This document shows, piece by piece, positions 1 to 8,358 of a DNA stretch of 41,739 bases (positions are counted from its first letter, which is position 1; every line of letters begins with the position of its first letter). The DNA is taken from assembly GCA_029213025.1 (NCBI GenBank), contig JARGOZ010000048.1, positions 1 through 41,739 of the forward strand. The letters run 5' to 3'. Under the pieces are notes generated by a model. The model had not been told where the DNA came from and searched no databases. It worked only from the letters and a program-made list of their open reading frames with translations. Source of the stretch: Verrucomicrobiales bacterium. Lineage in GTDB: Bacteria > Verrucomicrobiota > Verrucomicrobiia > Verrucomicrobiales > DEV007. Both the position numbers and the translations under genes were made by a program.

Positions 1-807
1 GCCCAACCGGTGGTGGGCGGAGATCCGGCCGCCGGTCAAAGTTCCATTCCCGGGGTGAAAAAAATTATCGCCGTCGCCAGCGGCAAAGGCGGCGTCGGCA
101 AGTCGACCGTTTCGGTCAACCTCGCGGTATCGCTGGCGCAAACCGGCGCAAAGGTCGGGCTCTGCGACTGCGACCTCTACGGGCCGAGTATCGCTCTGAT
201 GGTGGGCAAAAAAGACGCCCAGCCCATGGCTACCGAGCAGAATGAGATCGTGCCGATCGAGGCACACGGGATCAAGACGATTTCGATGGGCTATCTGTTG
301 CAGGACGATTCCGCTGTGATCGTCAGAGGCCCGCTCGCCACCCGCTACACGCAGCAGTTTTTGCGGCAGTCGCTCTGGGGCGAGCTCGATTATTTGATTC
401 TCGATCTGCCTCCCGGCACCGGTGATATACAATTAACCATTTCGCAAACCGTCGCGGTCGACGGGGCGATCCTCGTTACCACACCGCAGGAAGTGGCTTT
501 GATCGATGCCAGAAAGGCCTCCGCTATGTTTGCCAAAGTAAACATTCCGATCATCGGTCTGGTTGAGAACATGAGCTGGTTCGAGTGCGAGCACGGCGAG
601 CGCTATGATATATTTGGACACGGCGGCGGAAAGATCGAAGCCAACCGCCTCGGCGTTCCTCTACTCGGGGAAATCCCGCTCGATGTTCATACCCGGGAAA
701 GAGCCGACAGCGGAGTGCCGGTTTGTTTGATGCCGGATGAAGAAAGCCCCGTCTCGGAAGCGTTCACCAATCTGGCCGTCAAAGTGCGGGAAACAGTAGG
801 CCTGTAG
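1..807 (+). CDS. Mrp/ApbC-family Fe-S cluster carrier ATPase, 5' end outside window
   Basis: P-loop NTPase of the Mrp/NBP35 family, which carries [4Fe-4S] clusters to apoproteins in the cytoplasm. The frame is open at base 1; a GTG at 10 is available, but family members usually carry an N-terminal MIP18-like domain, so the true start is probably upstream. Seen: the deviant Walker A GKGGVGKS (about residues 25-32 counted from the GTG), the family signature DLYGPS, Walker B-like LILDLPPG, and a conserved C-terminal half. Oddity: where most members have CxxC before the IFG motif, this protein reads CEHGERYDIFG, so only one Cys remains and one residue is missing. Cysteine-poor relatives exist, so cluster binding may differ. 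It ends 7 nt before the next gene. Confidence 0.93.
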   Translation, partial: AQPVVGGDPAAGQSSIPGVKKIIAVASGKGGVGKSTVSVNLAVSLAQTGAKVGLCDCDLYGPSIALMVGKKDAQPMATEQNEIVPIEAHGIKTISMGYLLQDDSAVIVRGPLATRYTQQFLRQSLWGELDYLILDLPPGTGDIQLTISQTVAVDGAILVTTPQEVALIDARKASAMFAKVNIPIIGLVENMSWFECEHGERYDIFGHGGGKIEANRLGVPLLGEIPLDVHTRERADSGVPVCLMPDEESPVSEAFTNLAVKVRETVGL

Positions 808-814
808 AGAAGTT

Positions 815-1678
815 ATGAAATCGGTGATCAGTAACATTGGGCTCCTGCTCGTGATTCTCACGGTCGGGTGTAAAGATATCAGCGAAGTGGAACCGGTCGG
901 CAAAACGCAGAAACCGGCTTCATCCTCTGCACCGAATAACTCAGCCGGGACTCCATCATCCGATAATATATATCCCATCTCCCGCACCATTGCGGATTCA
1001 GAAGGTAGAAAAATTGAAGTAAAGATTCTCGCCAAAAACAACGGGGAGATCGGAGTAGTGAAAGCCTCCTCGCAAAAGGCGTTTGTGCTGCCCGTTACCA
1101 GGTTGAGCGAGGCGGACCAGGCATTTCTCGCCGGATTGGAAGACGGCGGGGACCTCGCTTCGGTAAAAGCTATGATCGCCCGCAGCGAAAAAACAGCCGG
1201 GCGCGTCGCGGTGTGGAATGCCCAGTTTTACAACGCCGAAAAGGAGGCGGAAAGGCTCGGTCTGCCGCTGCTGAGCGCGTTTGTGTTCAACAATGACCCG
1301 GACAGCGAATCGATGGAAAACAAGGTTCTCTACTCAAAGGAATTTCGGACCTGGGCCAATCAGAATCTGGCACTGTGCCTGATCCGCCTTGACCTTACCA
1401 CCTCTTCGCGGGTTTCCAGCATTTCGGCCGACGACAACCGCCAGGTTTCCAGCCGGTTTGGGGTGAGGGATAATATAACGTTTATTCTATCCATGGCCGG
1501 GCATCCGCCGCGACAGATCAATAAGAACGGAATGAGTTCAGGCAAAGATCTGATTGATGCAGTGAGCGCAGTGATCAGTAACCCCGCTTTGGGAATACCG
1601 GTTCAACCGATCGAAGTTCCGCAGCGCACTAAACCCGGAGGCAAGGGCGGTAAAGGTGGTGGCAAAGGCGGGAAATAG
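815..1678 (+). CDS. SHD1-like / thioredoxin-like lipoprotein
   Basis: Predicted lipoprotein of 287 aa. The N-terminus has a hydrophobic stretch ending in TVGC, a weak lipobox with Cys at about residue 19. Residues about 57-107 match the SHD1-like module common in Planctomycetes and Verrucomicrobia (R-x-DSEGRKIE-x-K ... LPVTRLSEADQAFL). The next part (about 140-240) resembles a thioredoxin-fold DUF255-type segment (KEAERLGLPLLSAFVFNN then an acidic-hydrophobic strand), but has no CxxC, so redox activity is not expected. The C-terminus is a Gly-Lys tail. The start lies 7 nt after the Mrp stop, suggesting co-transcription. The exact role is unknown. Confidence 0.75.
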   Translation: MKSVISNIGLLLVILTVGCKDISEVEPVGKTQKPASSSAPNNSAGTPSSDNIYPISRTIADSEGRKIEVKILAKNNGEIGVVKASSQKAFVLPVTRLSEADQAFLAGLEDGGDLASVKAMIARSEKTAGRVAVWNAQFYNAEKEAERLGLPLLSAFVFNNDPDSESMENKVLYSKEFRTWANQNLALCLIRLDLTTSSRVSSISADDNRQVSSRFGVRDNITFILSMAGHPPRQINKNGMSSGKDLIDAVSAVISNPALGIPVQPIEVPQRTKPGGKGGKGGGKGGK

Positions 1679-1698
1679 AGAAAGTTCCCCGGCGATGG

Positions 1699-2655
1699 AT
1701 GTATAGTATCTTCGAAATCTTTACCAGCGTCTGCCTGCCGATTCTGGTGCTCATCGTCGTGGGCTGGGGGCTTGACCGGAAGTTTTCTCTCGATCTGCGC
1801 ACCCTGGTAAAGCTGAATATCTATCTGTTTGTCCCCGCCTTTATTCTGGTCAAACTTTCGTCCTCATCGATACCAGGGAAAACCGGTGCGTTGGTGATGC
1901 TGTTTACCGTCTGCATCATTGCATCGATGGGTCTGGTATCCTGGCTGGTTTCGCGGCTGCGCAAAGATCCGCCCCACGACCGGGCCGGGCTCCAGCTCAG
2001 CACGATGATCTATAATTCCGGAAACTGGGGCATCCCGCTGCTAACTCTTGCTTTCCCCGATCAGGGCGGTGTGCTGCAGGTATTTGTCCTCGCGACCATG
2101 AATCTCACGACCTTCACCTGCGGAGTATTCCTCGCTACCTCGACCCGCGAGGAAAATGTCGATTCGATCTGGAAAAATCTACTACCGATTTTCAAGCAGC
2201 CATCCGTCTATGCGATCGCAACCGCGATTGCCTTCCGGGTATTCGGCAACCCGCTTGATGACATTGTATTTATCTGGAAACCGCTCAACTACATCGCCGC
2301 CGGCCTGGTGGGATTTGCGTTACTCACTCTCGGAGTCCAGCTTTCCAAAACCCAGCCACCCCGCCCGGTGGGCCGGCTCGGTTGGGCTTTAGGCATTCGC
2401 CTGCTCGGAGGCCCGGCCATAGCCGTCGGGCTCACCTGGTTGTTCGGCATCAGCGGCACATTTGCAGCGATATTGATCGTCGGCGCCGCATCCCCCACAG
2501 CGGTTAACACCGCGCTGCTCGCCTACGAATTCGGAACCGACAGCCGTTTTGCCGCCGCCGCCGTCTACTACTCCACACTGAGCGCGACCGTAGTAGTGAC
2601 ATTGATCCTCGCCGTCCTCCACGCCGGGTGGATCCCATGGGCAGTCCCCGGCTAG
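1699..2655 (+). CDS. AEC-family (auxin efflux carrier-like) permease
   Basis: Integral inner-membrane protein of 318 aa with about ten hydrophobic helices. The opening segment (FTSVCLPILVLIVVGWGLDR), the mid-protein YNSGNWGIPL motif and the late SPTAVNTALLAYEF segment are typical of the AEC/membrane transport protein family (malate permease and auxin efflux carrier relatives). Substrate cannot be deduced; bacterial members usually export or import small organic acids. It lies 20 nt after the lipoprotein gene on the same strand and is the last gene of this run, followed by a convergent gene. Confidence 0.9.
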   Translation: MYSIFEIFTSVCLPILVLIVVGWGLDRKFSLDLRTLVKLNIYLFVPAFILVKLSSSSIPGKTGALVMLFTVCIIASMGLVSWLVSRLRKDPPHDRAGLQLSTMIYNSGNWGIPLLTLAFPDQGGVLQVFVLATMNLTTFTCGVFLATSTREENVDSIWKNLLPIFKQPSVYAIATAIAFRVFGNPLDDIVFIWKPLNYIAAGLVGFALLTLGVQLSKTQPPRPVGRLGWALGIRLLGGPAIAVGLTWLFGISGTFAAILIVGAASPTAVNTALLAYEFGTDSRFAAAAVYYSTLSATVVVTLILAVLHAGWIPWAVPG

Positions 2656-2701
2656 AAAATCCCACCTCCCACGCCGTAGAACACTCGAGCACTCGACGTA
2701 G

Positions 2702-2720
2702 AACAGGTTGCCAACCTGTT
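2702..2720. repeat. Palindrome AACAGGTTG-C-CAACCTGTT between convergent genes
   Basis: A perfect 9-bp inverted repeat with a 1-base centre lies in the 118-bp gap between the convergent AEC and glycosyltransferase genes. In RNA it would form a compact hairpin followed by a short T run, so it could serve as a terminator. The word is also familiar from dispersed intergenic repeats in Verrucomicrobia, where it gives spurious peptides such as TGCQPV. The function is inferred. Confidence 0.5.
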
Positions 2721-2773
2721 TTCACAACCCCCGGGCACAACCCCCGCAACCATTCCCCCAACAAAAATTCCCC

Positions 2774-3544
2774 TCACTCCCGCACGCCCTTGTCTATCGG
2801 CGGAAGTATCACCTTCCGTTTCAACAGCCAGCACACCCCCACCAAATCATATACCCCCCGGATCGCCCGATCCAAATTCGTATACTTCGAAGTCCCCGCC
2901 TTCCGTTCCCGGTGATTTACATCCACCTCGGCAATCTTCAGCCCGGCATGAGTAAAGATAGCGGGAAGAAAACGATGCAGCCCGTTAAACGGCACCAGCA
3001 AATCAACGTGATCTTTTTGAAAAGCTTTCAGCGAGCAACCCGTATCGCTGATCCCATCGTGAATAAACGTGCGCCGCACATTGTTCGCGATCCGTGAAGC
3101 GGTCCGGCGGCTCCAGGTATCCTTTCGCGTCGCGCGGCGACCACAGGCGACATCGCATTCGCCGGCGCGCAGCAGCTCGACCAGCTTTTGGATATCGGCC
3201 GGATCATTCTGACCGTCGCCATCCAGCATCACGCAAATATCGCCCGACGCATAACTGAGCCCGGCGAAAAGCGCGCCGCTCTGACCCCGGTTTTCGGTGA
3301 GCCTCAGGGGCACGATTCCTTCAATCCCCTGCATAATTTCCCAGGTGGCATCCGAGCTGCCGTCATCCACCGCGATCACCTCCGCCTCCGGCTGACAGGC
3401 AACAATTTCACGCAGGACAAACTCGACGCATTCCGCCTCGTTATAAAAAGGAACAATCACGCTCACTTTGTCGAGACCCCGGTCAGGACTTCCGAGCCCG
3501 TGGCGCAACGGAAAAGGGGAACGATAGCCGCTCATTTCGCTCAT
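2774..3544 (-). CDS. GT2 family glycosyltransferase (dolichol-phosphate mannosyltransferase-like)
   Basis: Family 2 glycosyltransferase, about 256 aa, likely moving a sugar from a nucleotide donor to a lipid carrier or cell-envelope glycan. Seen: the N-terminal [12 protein letters not shown] strand-loop, [12 protein letters not shown], the DGDGQNDP segment containing the DxD metal/donor site, and the later HRFLPAIF and RKAGTSKY segments typical of DPM1/ArnC-like enzymes. The C-terminus has one hydrophobic stretch but not the multiple helices of ArnC. The frame is open to 3622, but its first 26 codons are translated tandem repeat, so I place the start at the ATG ending at 3544; an ATG at 3535 is also possible. 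No clear ribosome binding site is visible. Confidence 0.88.
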   Translation of the reverse strand: MSEMSGYRSPFPLRHGLGSPDRGLDKVSVIVPFYNEAECVEFVLREIVACQPEAEVIAVDDGSSDATWEIMQGIEGIVPLRLTENRGQSGALFAGLSYASGDICVMLDGDGQNDPADIQKLVELLRAGECDVACGRRATRKDTWSRRTASRIANNVRRTFIHDGISDTGCSLKAFQKDHVDLLVPFNGLHRFLPAIFTHAGLKIAEVDVNHRERKAGTSKYTNLDRAIRGVYDLVGVCWLLKRKVILPPIDKGVRE

Positions 3545-3560
3545 AAAAACATGGATTAAA

Positions 3561-3648
3561 CAGGGTACAATCCCGGTTCGTACAGGGTACAGTGCCCGAC
3601 CTAACAGGGTACAGTGCGGCACTTAACAGGGTACAGTGTGAAGAGCAA
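3561..3648. repeat. Four-unit tandem repeat, exact 22-bp period, core CAGGGTACAGTG
   Basis: CAGGGTACA begins at 3561, 3583, 3605 and 3627, exactly 22 bp apart. The first 9-12 bases of each unit are conserved and the remaining 10 vary. The array lies just upstream of the glycosyltransferase start, in its probable 5' leader or promoter. A 22-bp spacing is close to two DNA helical turns, so the conserved words would fall on one face of the helix. Confidence 0.8.
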
Positions 3649-3765
3649 CCGATAAAAGTGTCAGGGAAATCCGGAATTCACCCCTTTTGAGTCATCGGAG
3701 GACGAAAACTCCGGTTTCAGCCAGTGAGGGAGTCGATAGTCGAACTGGATCGGCGGGAGGAGCCC

Positions 3766-5724
3766 TTAAAAATAGCGTCGCAACGGAGATTCCTGGTTTG
3801 GTAATGTCTGTATAGCGTGAGACAGGTGTGCGGCCACCACTTCCAGCCCCGGAGCCTGCCGTAAATCCTCCAGGATTGGTGAATCACCGGACGCCGACAG
3901 AGCGAGAAAACTTTCGGCGCGAGTCGCACCCACATAGAGCAGATGTCTTGCGTCTGCGATTTTCTTTTCCTCCGGCTCCCGGGCATAGCTTCGGTAGAGT
4001 TTCTCTACTGCCGGAATGATCACGGCTCGATACTGCAAACCTTTCGAAGAATGAATCGTTTGTATAGAAAGAGCATCACTCTGTGGCCTTGCGTTTTTCG
4101 TATAGCGAACCCGGATTCCCAACTCGTTTTCCAGTCGGGATTTCAACGAGGAAATGACGCTTTTTTCATCGGCCTTCAGATAGGGGAGAAGAATGCCGAT
4201 TTGGTTCGCCCTGAGTGGGGCGATTCTTTCGTTTCGCCACTGTCCGCTCAATAGTGCTTCGACAATTTTCGCAACCCGGTCCATCTCTTTGGCAAAGGAG
4301 GACTCCATCCAAAGTACCGGGGCGGCACCTGTACTTCGCTCGCATCGGCTGATATCAATTCCGCCGGTCGGCATTTCCCCTTCATCAAAATTTTCCCGGA
4401 TTCGGGTCGCTATCGTTTCCGCGAGGGCAAGGATCTCGCTGGAGTTCCGGTAATTCCGGTCCAGATCATAGATCTTTGAATGACTCCGCCCGCGTGCTTT
4501 GATACCTACTGAACTCCACGTAAATTTTTGGCGCTGATAAATTTGCTGCGCCCGGTCGGCGACTATCAGCAGGTCTCCGTCCTCCGGGTCCTTCATCGCT
4601 GCGACGAGACATCGAAACCAACTTTCGTCAAAATCCTGTGCCTCGTCGACGAGGATACAATCGAATGACCTCCGATCTGTAGAGCCGGATTCAAGAGCAT
4701 GCAAAAGCCGCTCTCCGAAACGGGTTTCCGATTCCCTGAAAATATAGGTAACTTCGTTTTGCGACCCCCATCCGTGGAAAGTGGATACTGTGACGTTTGC
4801 ACAATCAGCGAGATGTTTATCTATATATTGGGCAAGGCACTTATTGTAGCATACCAGAAGGATGCGGGCCTCCGGACTCCGGGCGGCAATCGCCCGGGCT
4901 CTTGCTATCAATAGCAGAGTTTTTCCAGACCCCGCCACCCCGTAAAGAATGCGGTGCCCTTCGCCAAGTGACCGGGCGACATTTTCCTGTCGCCGGTCGA
5001 GAGTTACGATCGTATCCGCCTGTTCATCCAGGGGGCGGTTTTGTGGTTCTAATTCAGCCTGAGCAATACCTCTTCCAATCAACAGTTGGGGATTGATTAC
5101 CGATCGAAGGACATTGATTTCATTGGCGCTGAGAGAGGCGAATTGCCAAAACGGGTCGAAAAAGCTGTGCAGCTCTGATACAAATTCATCCTCGCCGAGA
5201 TGGTTCCATTTCTGCAACCGGTCACGGGTCACGACCCGTTTGGGATCGAGGATGCGGTCCAGATTGCGATCATAGAATTGCGCACTCGAAATATTCGATA
5301 AAACCGTGAGGTGAGTCATCGGAAAGCGCAGATTTCCCTGATAAGGCCCGCCTTTCGTTTGTAGATTCCGCGCATAGGGATCCCCTGTTATTTTATCCGA
5401 AAGGCGAAATTGATAGCTCCTCGCCTGGTAGATAGGATTGGGTCGCCCTATGACGTGATCCGCTCCCTTCGGTCGGATGATTACCTTATCCCGGTCCCCA
5501 TCCACGATCGTTCCCGGATACCAACCTTTCTCCTCGATCACGAGAAGCCCCAGTTGGGGAACCAACACCACGAAATCCGGCCTGCGCCCGTCGATTTCAG
5601 GTTCATAATAGGAAATACACTCATCAGGGAGCCGCTGCAGTATCCCGTGAAGTAACTTTTCCCCGGTCGTCGCATCGGAGCGAATGTTAGACGGAATCAC
5701 GTTAGGTTCGTGGAAATCGTTCAT
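3766..5724 (-). CDS. NERD-domain SF1 (UvrD/Rep-like) helicase
   Basis: Cytoplasmic 652-aa protein joining an N-terminal NERD (nuclease-related) domain to a superfamily 1 helicase. NERD: about residues 20-140, with the acidic-lysine pattern D50 and E64/E65-x-K66 expected of a PD-(D/E)xK-like core. Helicase: Walker A GVAGSGKT (262-269), Walker B DEAQD (360-364), DLDRNYRNS (about 421-428), then QTIHSSKGLQY and LLYVGATRAES near the C-terminus, covering motifs I to VI. Such proteins are found in stand-alone form and in defence islands. It is not obviously co-transcribed with its neighbours. Likely DNA processing or defence; the exact role is unknown. Confidence 0.9.
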   Translation of the reverse strand: MNDFHEPNVIPSNIRSDATTGEKLLHGILQRLPDECISYYEPEIDGRRPDFVVLVPQLGLLVIEEKGWYPGTIVDGDRDKVIIRPKGADHVIGRPNPIYQARSYQFRLSDKITGDPYARNLQTKGGPYQGNLRFPMTHLTVLSNISSAQFYDRNLDRILDPKRVVTRDRLQKWNHLGEDEFVSELHSFFDPFWQFASLSANEINVLRSVINPQLLIGRGIAQAELEPQNRPLDEQADTIVTLDRRQENVARSLGEGHRILYGVAGSGKTLLLIARARAIAARSPEARILLVCYNKCLAQYIDKHLADCANVTVSTFHGWGSQNEVTYIFRESETRFGERLLHALESGSTDRRSFDCILVDEAQDFDESWFRCLVAAMKDPEDGDLLIVADRAQQIYQRQKFTWSSVGIKARGRSHSKIYDLDRNYRNSSEILALAETIATRIRENFDEGEMPTGGIDISRCERSTGAAPVLWMESSFAKEMDRVAKIVEALLSGQWRNERIAPLRANQIGILLPYLKADEKSVISSLKSRLENELGIRVRYTKNARPQSDALSIQTIHSSKGLQYRAVIIPAVEKLYRSYAREPEEKKIADARHLLYVGATRAESFLALSASGDSPILEDLRQAPGLEVVAAHLSHAIQTLPNQESPLRRYF

Positions 5725-5823
5725 TTTTAGCGCAATACAGAATTATGGAAATTATAATGCGCGTTTCAACGAAAGGAAAGCGATGAAAAGTAAAATATGA
5801 GGTGGTCCCGTGGTCCCGTTTTT

Positions 5824-6414
5824 TCACCGGATCACCACCGGAGTTCCGGGGCTGGCGAGCTGGTAGAACTTTCTTGCCATATCCGCCGGCAACCGAACAC
5901 AGCCGGCCGAGGCTGGATAGCCCGGCAAGCGCCCGGCGTGCAGGCCGAAAGGCGAGTGATCGAGCCGCATCCACCACGGCATCTCCACGTGATAGATATT
6001 CGAGATTTTTCCGGACTGAATTTTTTCCGTGATATAGAAAGTGCCCTTCGGCGTGGGGTGCCCTGACCGGCCCGTGGATACCGGTGAATGGAGAACCGCC
6101 TTACCATGAACAAAGAAACTGGCCCGCTGGTTGCCGATATCGACGACGATTCGGGTATTCTCCCGCCCCGGCCCGGGCCCCGGTTGGCGCGTGATCGGCT
6201 TGATATTGTGCACCACCGGAGTCGTGCGCTGTACAATCGGTACCGGGATCTGCGGGGCCGACAGCCCGCCGGGCCCCGGCTCAGGCCGCGCCGGAAATTC
6301 CCTGGAAATCGGGTGCCAAACGACCGGGCCGTTTGAAGTTTGAACCGGCGAACACGACGGCATAACGAGGGCGGCAGCAATCAGCAGCCATCCGATGGAA
6401 GAATGAAAGGACAT
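5824..6414 (-). CDS. L,D-transpeptidase (YkuD domain), probable lipoprotein
   Basis: Predicted envelope enzyme of 196 aa that cross-links peptidoglycan or attaches proteins to it. The YkuD domain covers the C-terminal 110 residues: VVDIGNQRASFF, the GHPTPKGTFYI segment, GLHAGR (His about 159) and the catalytic SAGCVRLP with Cys about 172. The frame is open to 6468, but the ATG ending at 6414 gives a better N-terminus: a hydrophobic signal followed by VMPSC, a weak lipobox with Cys21. A Pro/Gly-rich linker (about 40-85) separates the signal from the domain. The neighbours are separate transcription units. Confidence 0.9.
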   Translation of the reverse strand: MSFHSSIGWLLIAAALVMPSCSPVQTSNGPVVWHPISREFPARPEPGPGGLSAPQIPVPIVQRTTPVVHNIKPITRQPGPGPGRENTRIVVDIGNQRASFFVHGKAVLHSPVSTGRSGHPTPKGTFYITEKIQSGKISNIYHVEMPWWMRLDHSPFGLHAGRLPGYPASAGCVRLPADMARKFYQLASPGTPVVIR

Positions 6415-6551
6415 GTTTGTGTTTCTGGTAAGAGTTGATAATAAAAACCATAAATACAAAAACATCAATAAAAATTGAGTTTACAGAAGAAAGTCATTTC
6501 TCAACATCTAAACAGTCAACCCGGTTCGCTGCCGTAGCCGGACACAAAGCG

Positions 6552-6579
6552 TTGCAAGAAAGGGAAACCGGGGTAATTT
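6552..6579 (+). promoter_or_regulatory. Putative promoter of tRNA-Ser
   Basis: TTGCAA (6552-6557) and TAATTT (6574-6579) are separated by 16 bp, and the -10 lies 16 nt before the tRNA. A CCGGGG/CCCCGG inverted repeat (6569-6574 and 6586-6591) overlaps the -10. Inferred by pattern only. Confidence 0.45.
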
Positions 6580-6595
6580 CTCCACCCCGGAATAC

Positions 6596-6684
6596 GGAGA
6601 GATGGCTGAGTCCGGTTGAAGGCGCTCGATTCGAAATCGAGTGTAGGTTAATCCCTACCGTGGGTTCGAATCCCACTCTCTCTG
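6596..6684 (+). tRNA. tRNA-Ser, anticodon CGA
   Basis: A class II tRNA of 89 nt. The acceptor stem GGAGAGA (6596-6602) pairs with TCTCTCT (6677-6683), with one G-U at the end, and the discriminator is G6684. The anticodon stem CTCGA/TCGAG (6625-6629 and 6637-6641) encloses the loop TTCGAAA with anticodon CGA at 6632-6634. A long variable arm follows (around GTAGG...CCTAC), then the T arm GTGGG-TTCGAAT-CCCAC (6660-6676). CCA is not encoded. It marks the left edge of the accessory island. Confidence 0.96.
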
Positions 6685-7014
6685 CTCTTTTTTAAGCCGC
6701 TTCCCAACCATTAGTGCGGGACACACCGGATTCTATTTCGATTCCACAGCCTCTACGGCTTTAAATCCGGGCAATGCTTTCGGCTTGGTTCGTCACTGGT
6801 TCCCGGCCCCGGTTCGTCGAGGTGGACTGAAGGTATATTCGGTTCATCCTTCCCGGGATCGCCGTGAATAAACTAACGCGGGTCAACTCGAAGCTGACTT
6901 GAGGTCGTCCGAAAAAGGAAACTGATAAACTCAGTATTTCCGATTTCCATTTCGCTGATATTGTTCAACAATCTATAAGCTCGCCATCTTCTGGTTAGAG
7001 GCAACAAATCCATC
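6685..7014. other. Intergenic region after tRNA-Ser, no gene recognised
   Basis: 330 nt without a supported gene. A short T run follows the tRNA at about 6687-6692 and could help termination. An imperfect stem GGAAA-CTGA / TCAG-TA-TTTCC lies near 6916-6942. I saw no integrase, no duplicate of the tRNA 3' end and no clear promoter for the next gene. Confidence 0.4.
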
Positions 7015-8140
7015 ATGCCGCTTCAGGATCTCGACCTAAAAATCAGCTACCGATCTCATCAGGATGATTTGATCGCTGATTTTCTTGTCCCCTGTCTGGA
7101 ACAGGCGACCGAGTATCGCAGGAGCGCTGGCTATTTCTCCAGTGCCGGACTGGCTTTGGCTGCACGCGGTGTTGCCAGCCTGGCGTCGCGGGGCGGGTGT
7201 ATGAAGCTGGTGGCCTCTCCGCATCTCATGCCGGACGATGTTGAGGCGCTCACTTTGGCTTTGAAAAATCCCACCGATGTCCTGCGGGGAATCACGGCCC
7301 GAAGTTTGGTTGCGATTGAGGATGCTCTGATGGCGGATCGATTGAATGCTCTCGCCTGGCTGGCCGCTGCCGGATTGCTGGAAGTGAAGATCGCTTTTCG
7401 ATTGAATGATGACGGACAAGTCTCCCGGGGCATCTACCATGAGAAATCAGGAATCTTCAGCGATGAAACGAATTTCCACATCACCTTTTCCGGCTCTTCG
7501 AACGAAACGGCGGGCGGGCTGCTGGAGAATTTCGAAAGCGTCAAAGTCTTTGCTTCCGACAAAGATGCCGAGCGGGTCACCGAAGAAATCACCAACTTTG
7601 AAGCTCTCTGGAATAACGAAACCAATGGCTTGCGGATCGTTGATTTCACCGAGGTGAGTCGCGAGCTGCTCGAGATCTTCCGGGACCCGGATAATCCTCC
7701 CCCCGGACTCACCCTTCCGGAAAAAGTGAATCTTCCGCCTGCGGAGCGTCCGTTTTCTCCACCTGCCGGCTTTGAGCTGCGCGATTGCCAGGCACGTGCC
7801 TGGATCAAAAACGGCGGGCGCGGGATTCTTGCGATGGCGACCGGCTCGTGAAAAACCTTAAGGCGCGCGAAGATTGTTTCGCAGGGTTGTGTGAAAACAC
7901 ACTGACCAGGAAAAAATTGAGCGGAACGCTGGCAGAACGCGGCGCAACAAGTCGCAATAGGAATCCTCATGAAATGACCGGGCTTGAGGTCGCTGAGAAA
8001 AACACTCCGCTGGTGATCATAATCGTCTGTTCATTCATCAACCTGTGCCGCCAATGGATTGATGAGATCGCCGCTTTCGGGGTGACTCCACTGGCCTGGG
8101 CTTTCCGCGACGCCGGAGGTAAAAGTAAGAAATCTCGTTC
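7015..8140 (+). pseudogene. Broken PLD-SF2 helicase of the phosphorothioation-restriction type
   Basis: The intact 5' part encodes 278 aa: a phospholipase D-like domain with HxK at H142/K144 (YHEKSGIFSD) and GSSNE at 160-164, then the start of an SF2 helicase ending at ILAMATGS. The next codon, where Walker A needs G-K-T, is TGA at 7849. About 125 nt later, in another frame, sequence resembling the next helicase segment resumes (MTGLEVAEKNTPLVII then INLCRQWIDEIAAFGV, about 7974-8095) and then stops matching. So the gene was interrupted at motif I and lost its 3' two-thirds. The PLD layout, opening YRS...DDL...FLVPCLEQ...Y.R..GYFSS, resembles helicases annotated as DNA phosphorothioation system restriction enzymes. 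No active helicase can be made; a free PLD domain might be. Confidence 0.85.
7849..7973. other. About 125-bp foreign segment splitting Walker A of the helicase
   Basis: This stretch lies between codons for the first part of Walker A and the continuation of the helicase. It starts with an in-frame TGA, contains a GTGTG-AAAA-CACAC hairpin (about 7889-7902) and ends at TCATGAAATGACC. Similar words flank it (CTCGTGAAA at the left, CTCATGAAA at the right), as a small target duplication might leave. No transposase is encoded. It could be a MITE-like element or a recombination scar. The exact borders are uncertain. Confidence 0.5.
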
Positions 8141-8244
8141 GACTGTCCGTTCAAAAAGTGAGCGGCTCAGGCTCGCTATATACTCCCATTCCTTTTCCCC
8201 GAAGCGACTTTAGGAGAGGGAAGTGAAGCAATCCTGTTCAGCGC

Positions 8245-8301
8245 ATATTTCGTAAACCACACCAAAAATTTCGGAGTATATATGAAAAATATACGAAATA
8301 T
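8245..8301. promoter_or_regulatory. Inverted repeat ATATTTCGTA/TACGAAATAT upstream of the four-gene cassette
   Basis: ATATTTCGTA (8245-8254) and its exact complement TACGAAATAT (8292-8301) lie 37 bp apart in the AT-rich leader of the cassette. A possible promoter follows (TTTACG near 8324, TATTTT about 16 bp later, close to the ATG at 8359). Two-site spacing like this suits a repressor operator. Inferred. Confidence 0.4.
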
Positions 8302-8358
8302 TTATTCGAAACAAAAAAATTTATTTACGTTTCAATATTTGTGTGTATTTTGTGAAAA

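Noticed and set aside
2628..3097. Plus-strand frames over the convergent gap
   Set aside because: They translate the palindromic repeat and the reverse of the glycosyltransferase gene.
3561..3648. A CRISPR or coding extension of the glycosyltransferase
   Set aside because: The unit is 22 bp with 10 variable bases, too short for CRISPR, and translating it adds only repeat-derived residues to the enzyme.
6596..6684. tRNA-Ser as an integration site of a mobile island
   Set aside because: No integrase and no duplicate of the tRNA 3' end were found in the window, so this remains only a suspicion.
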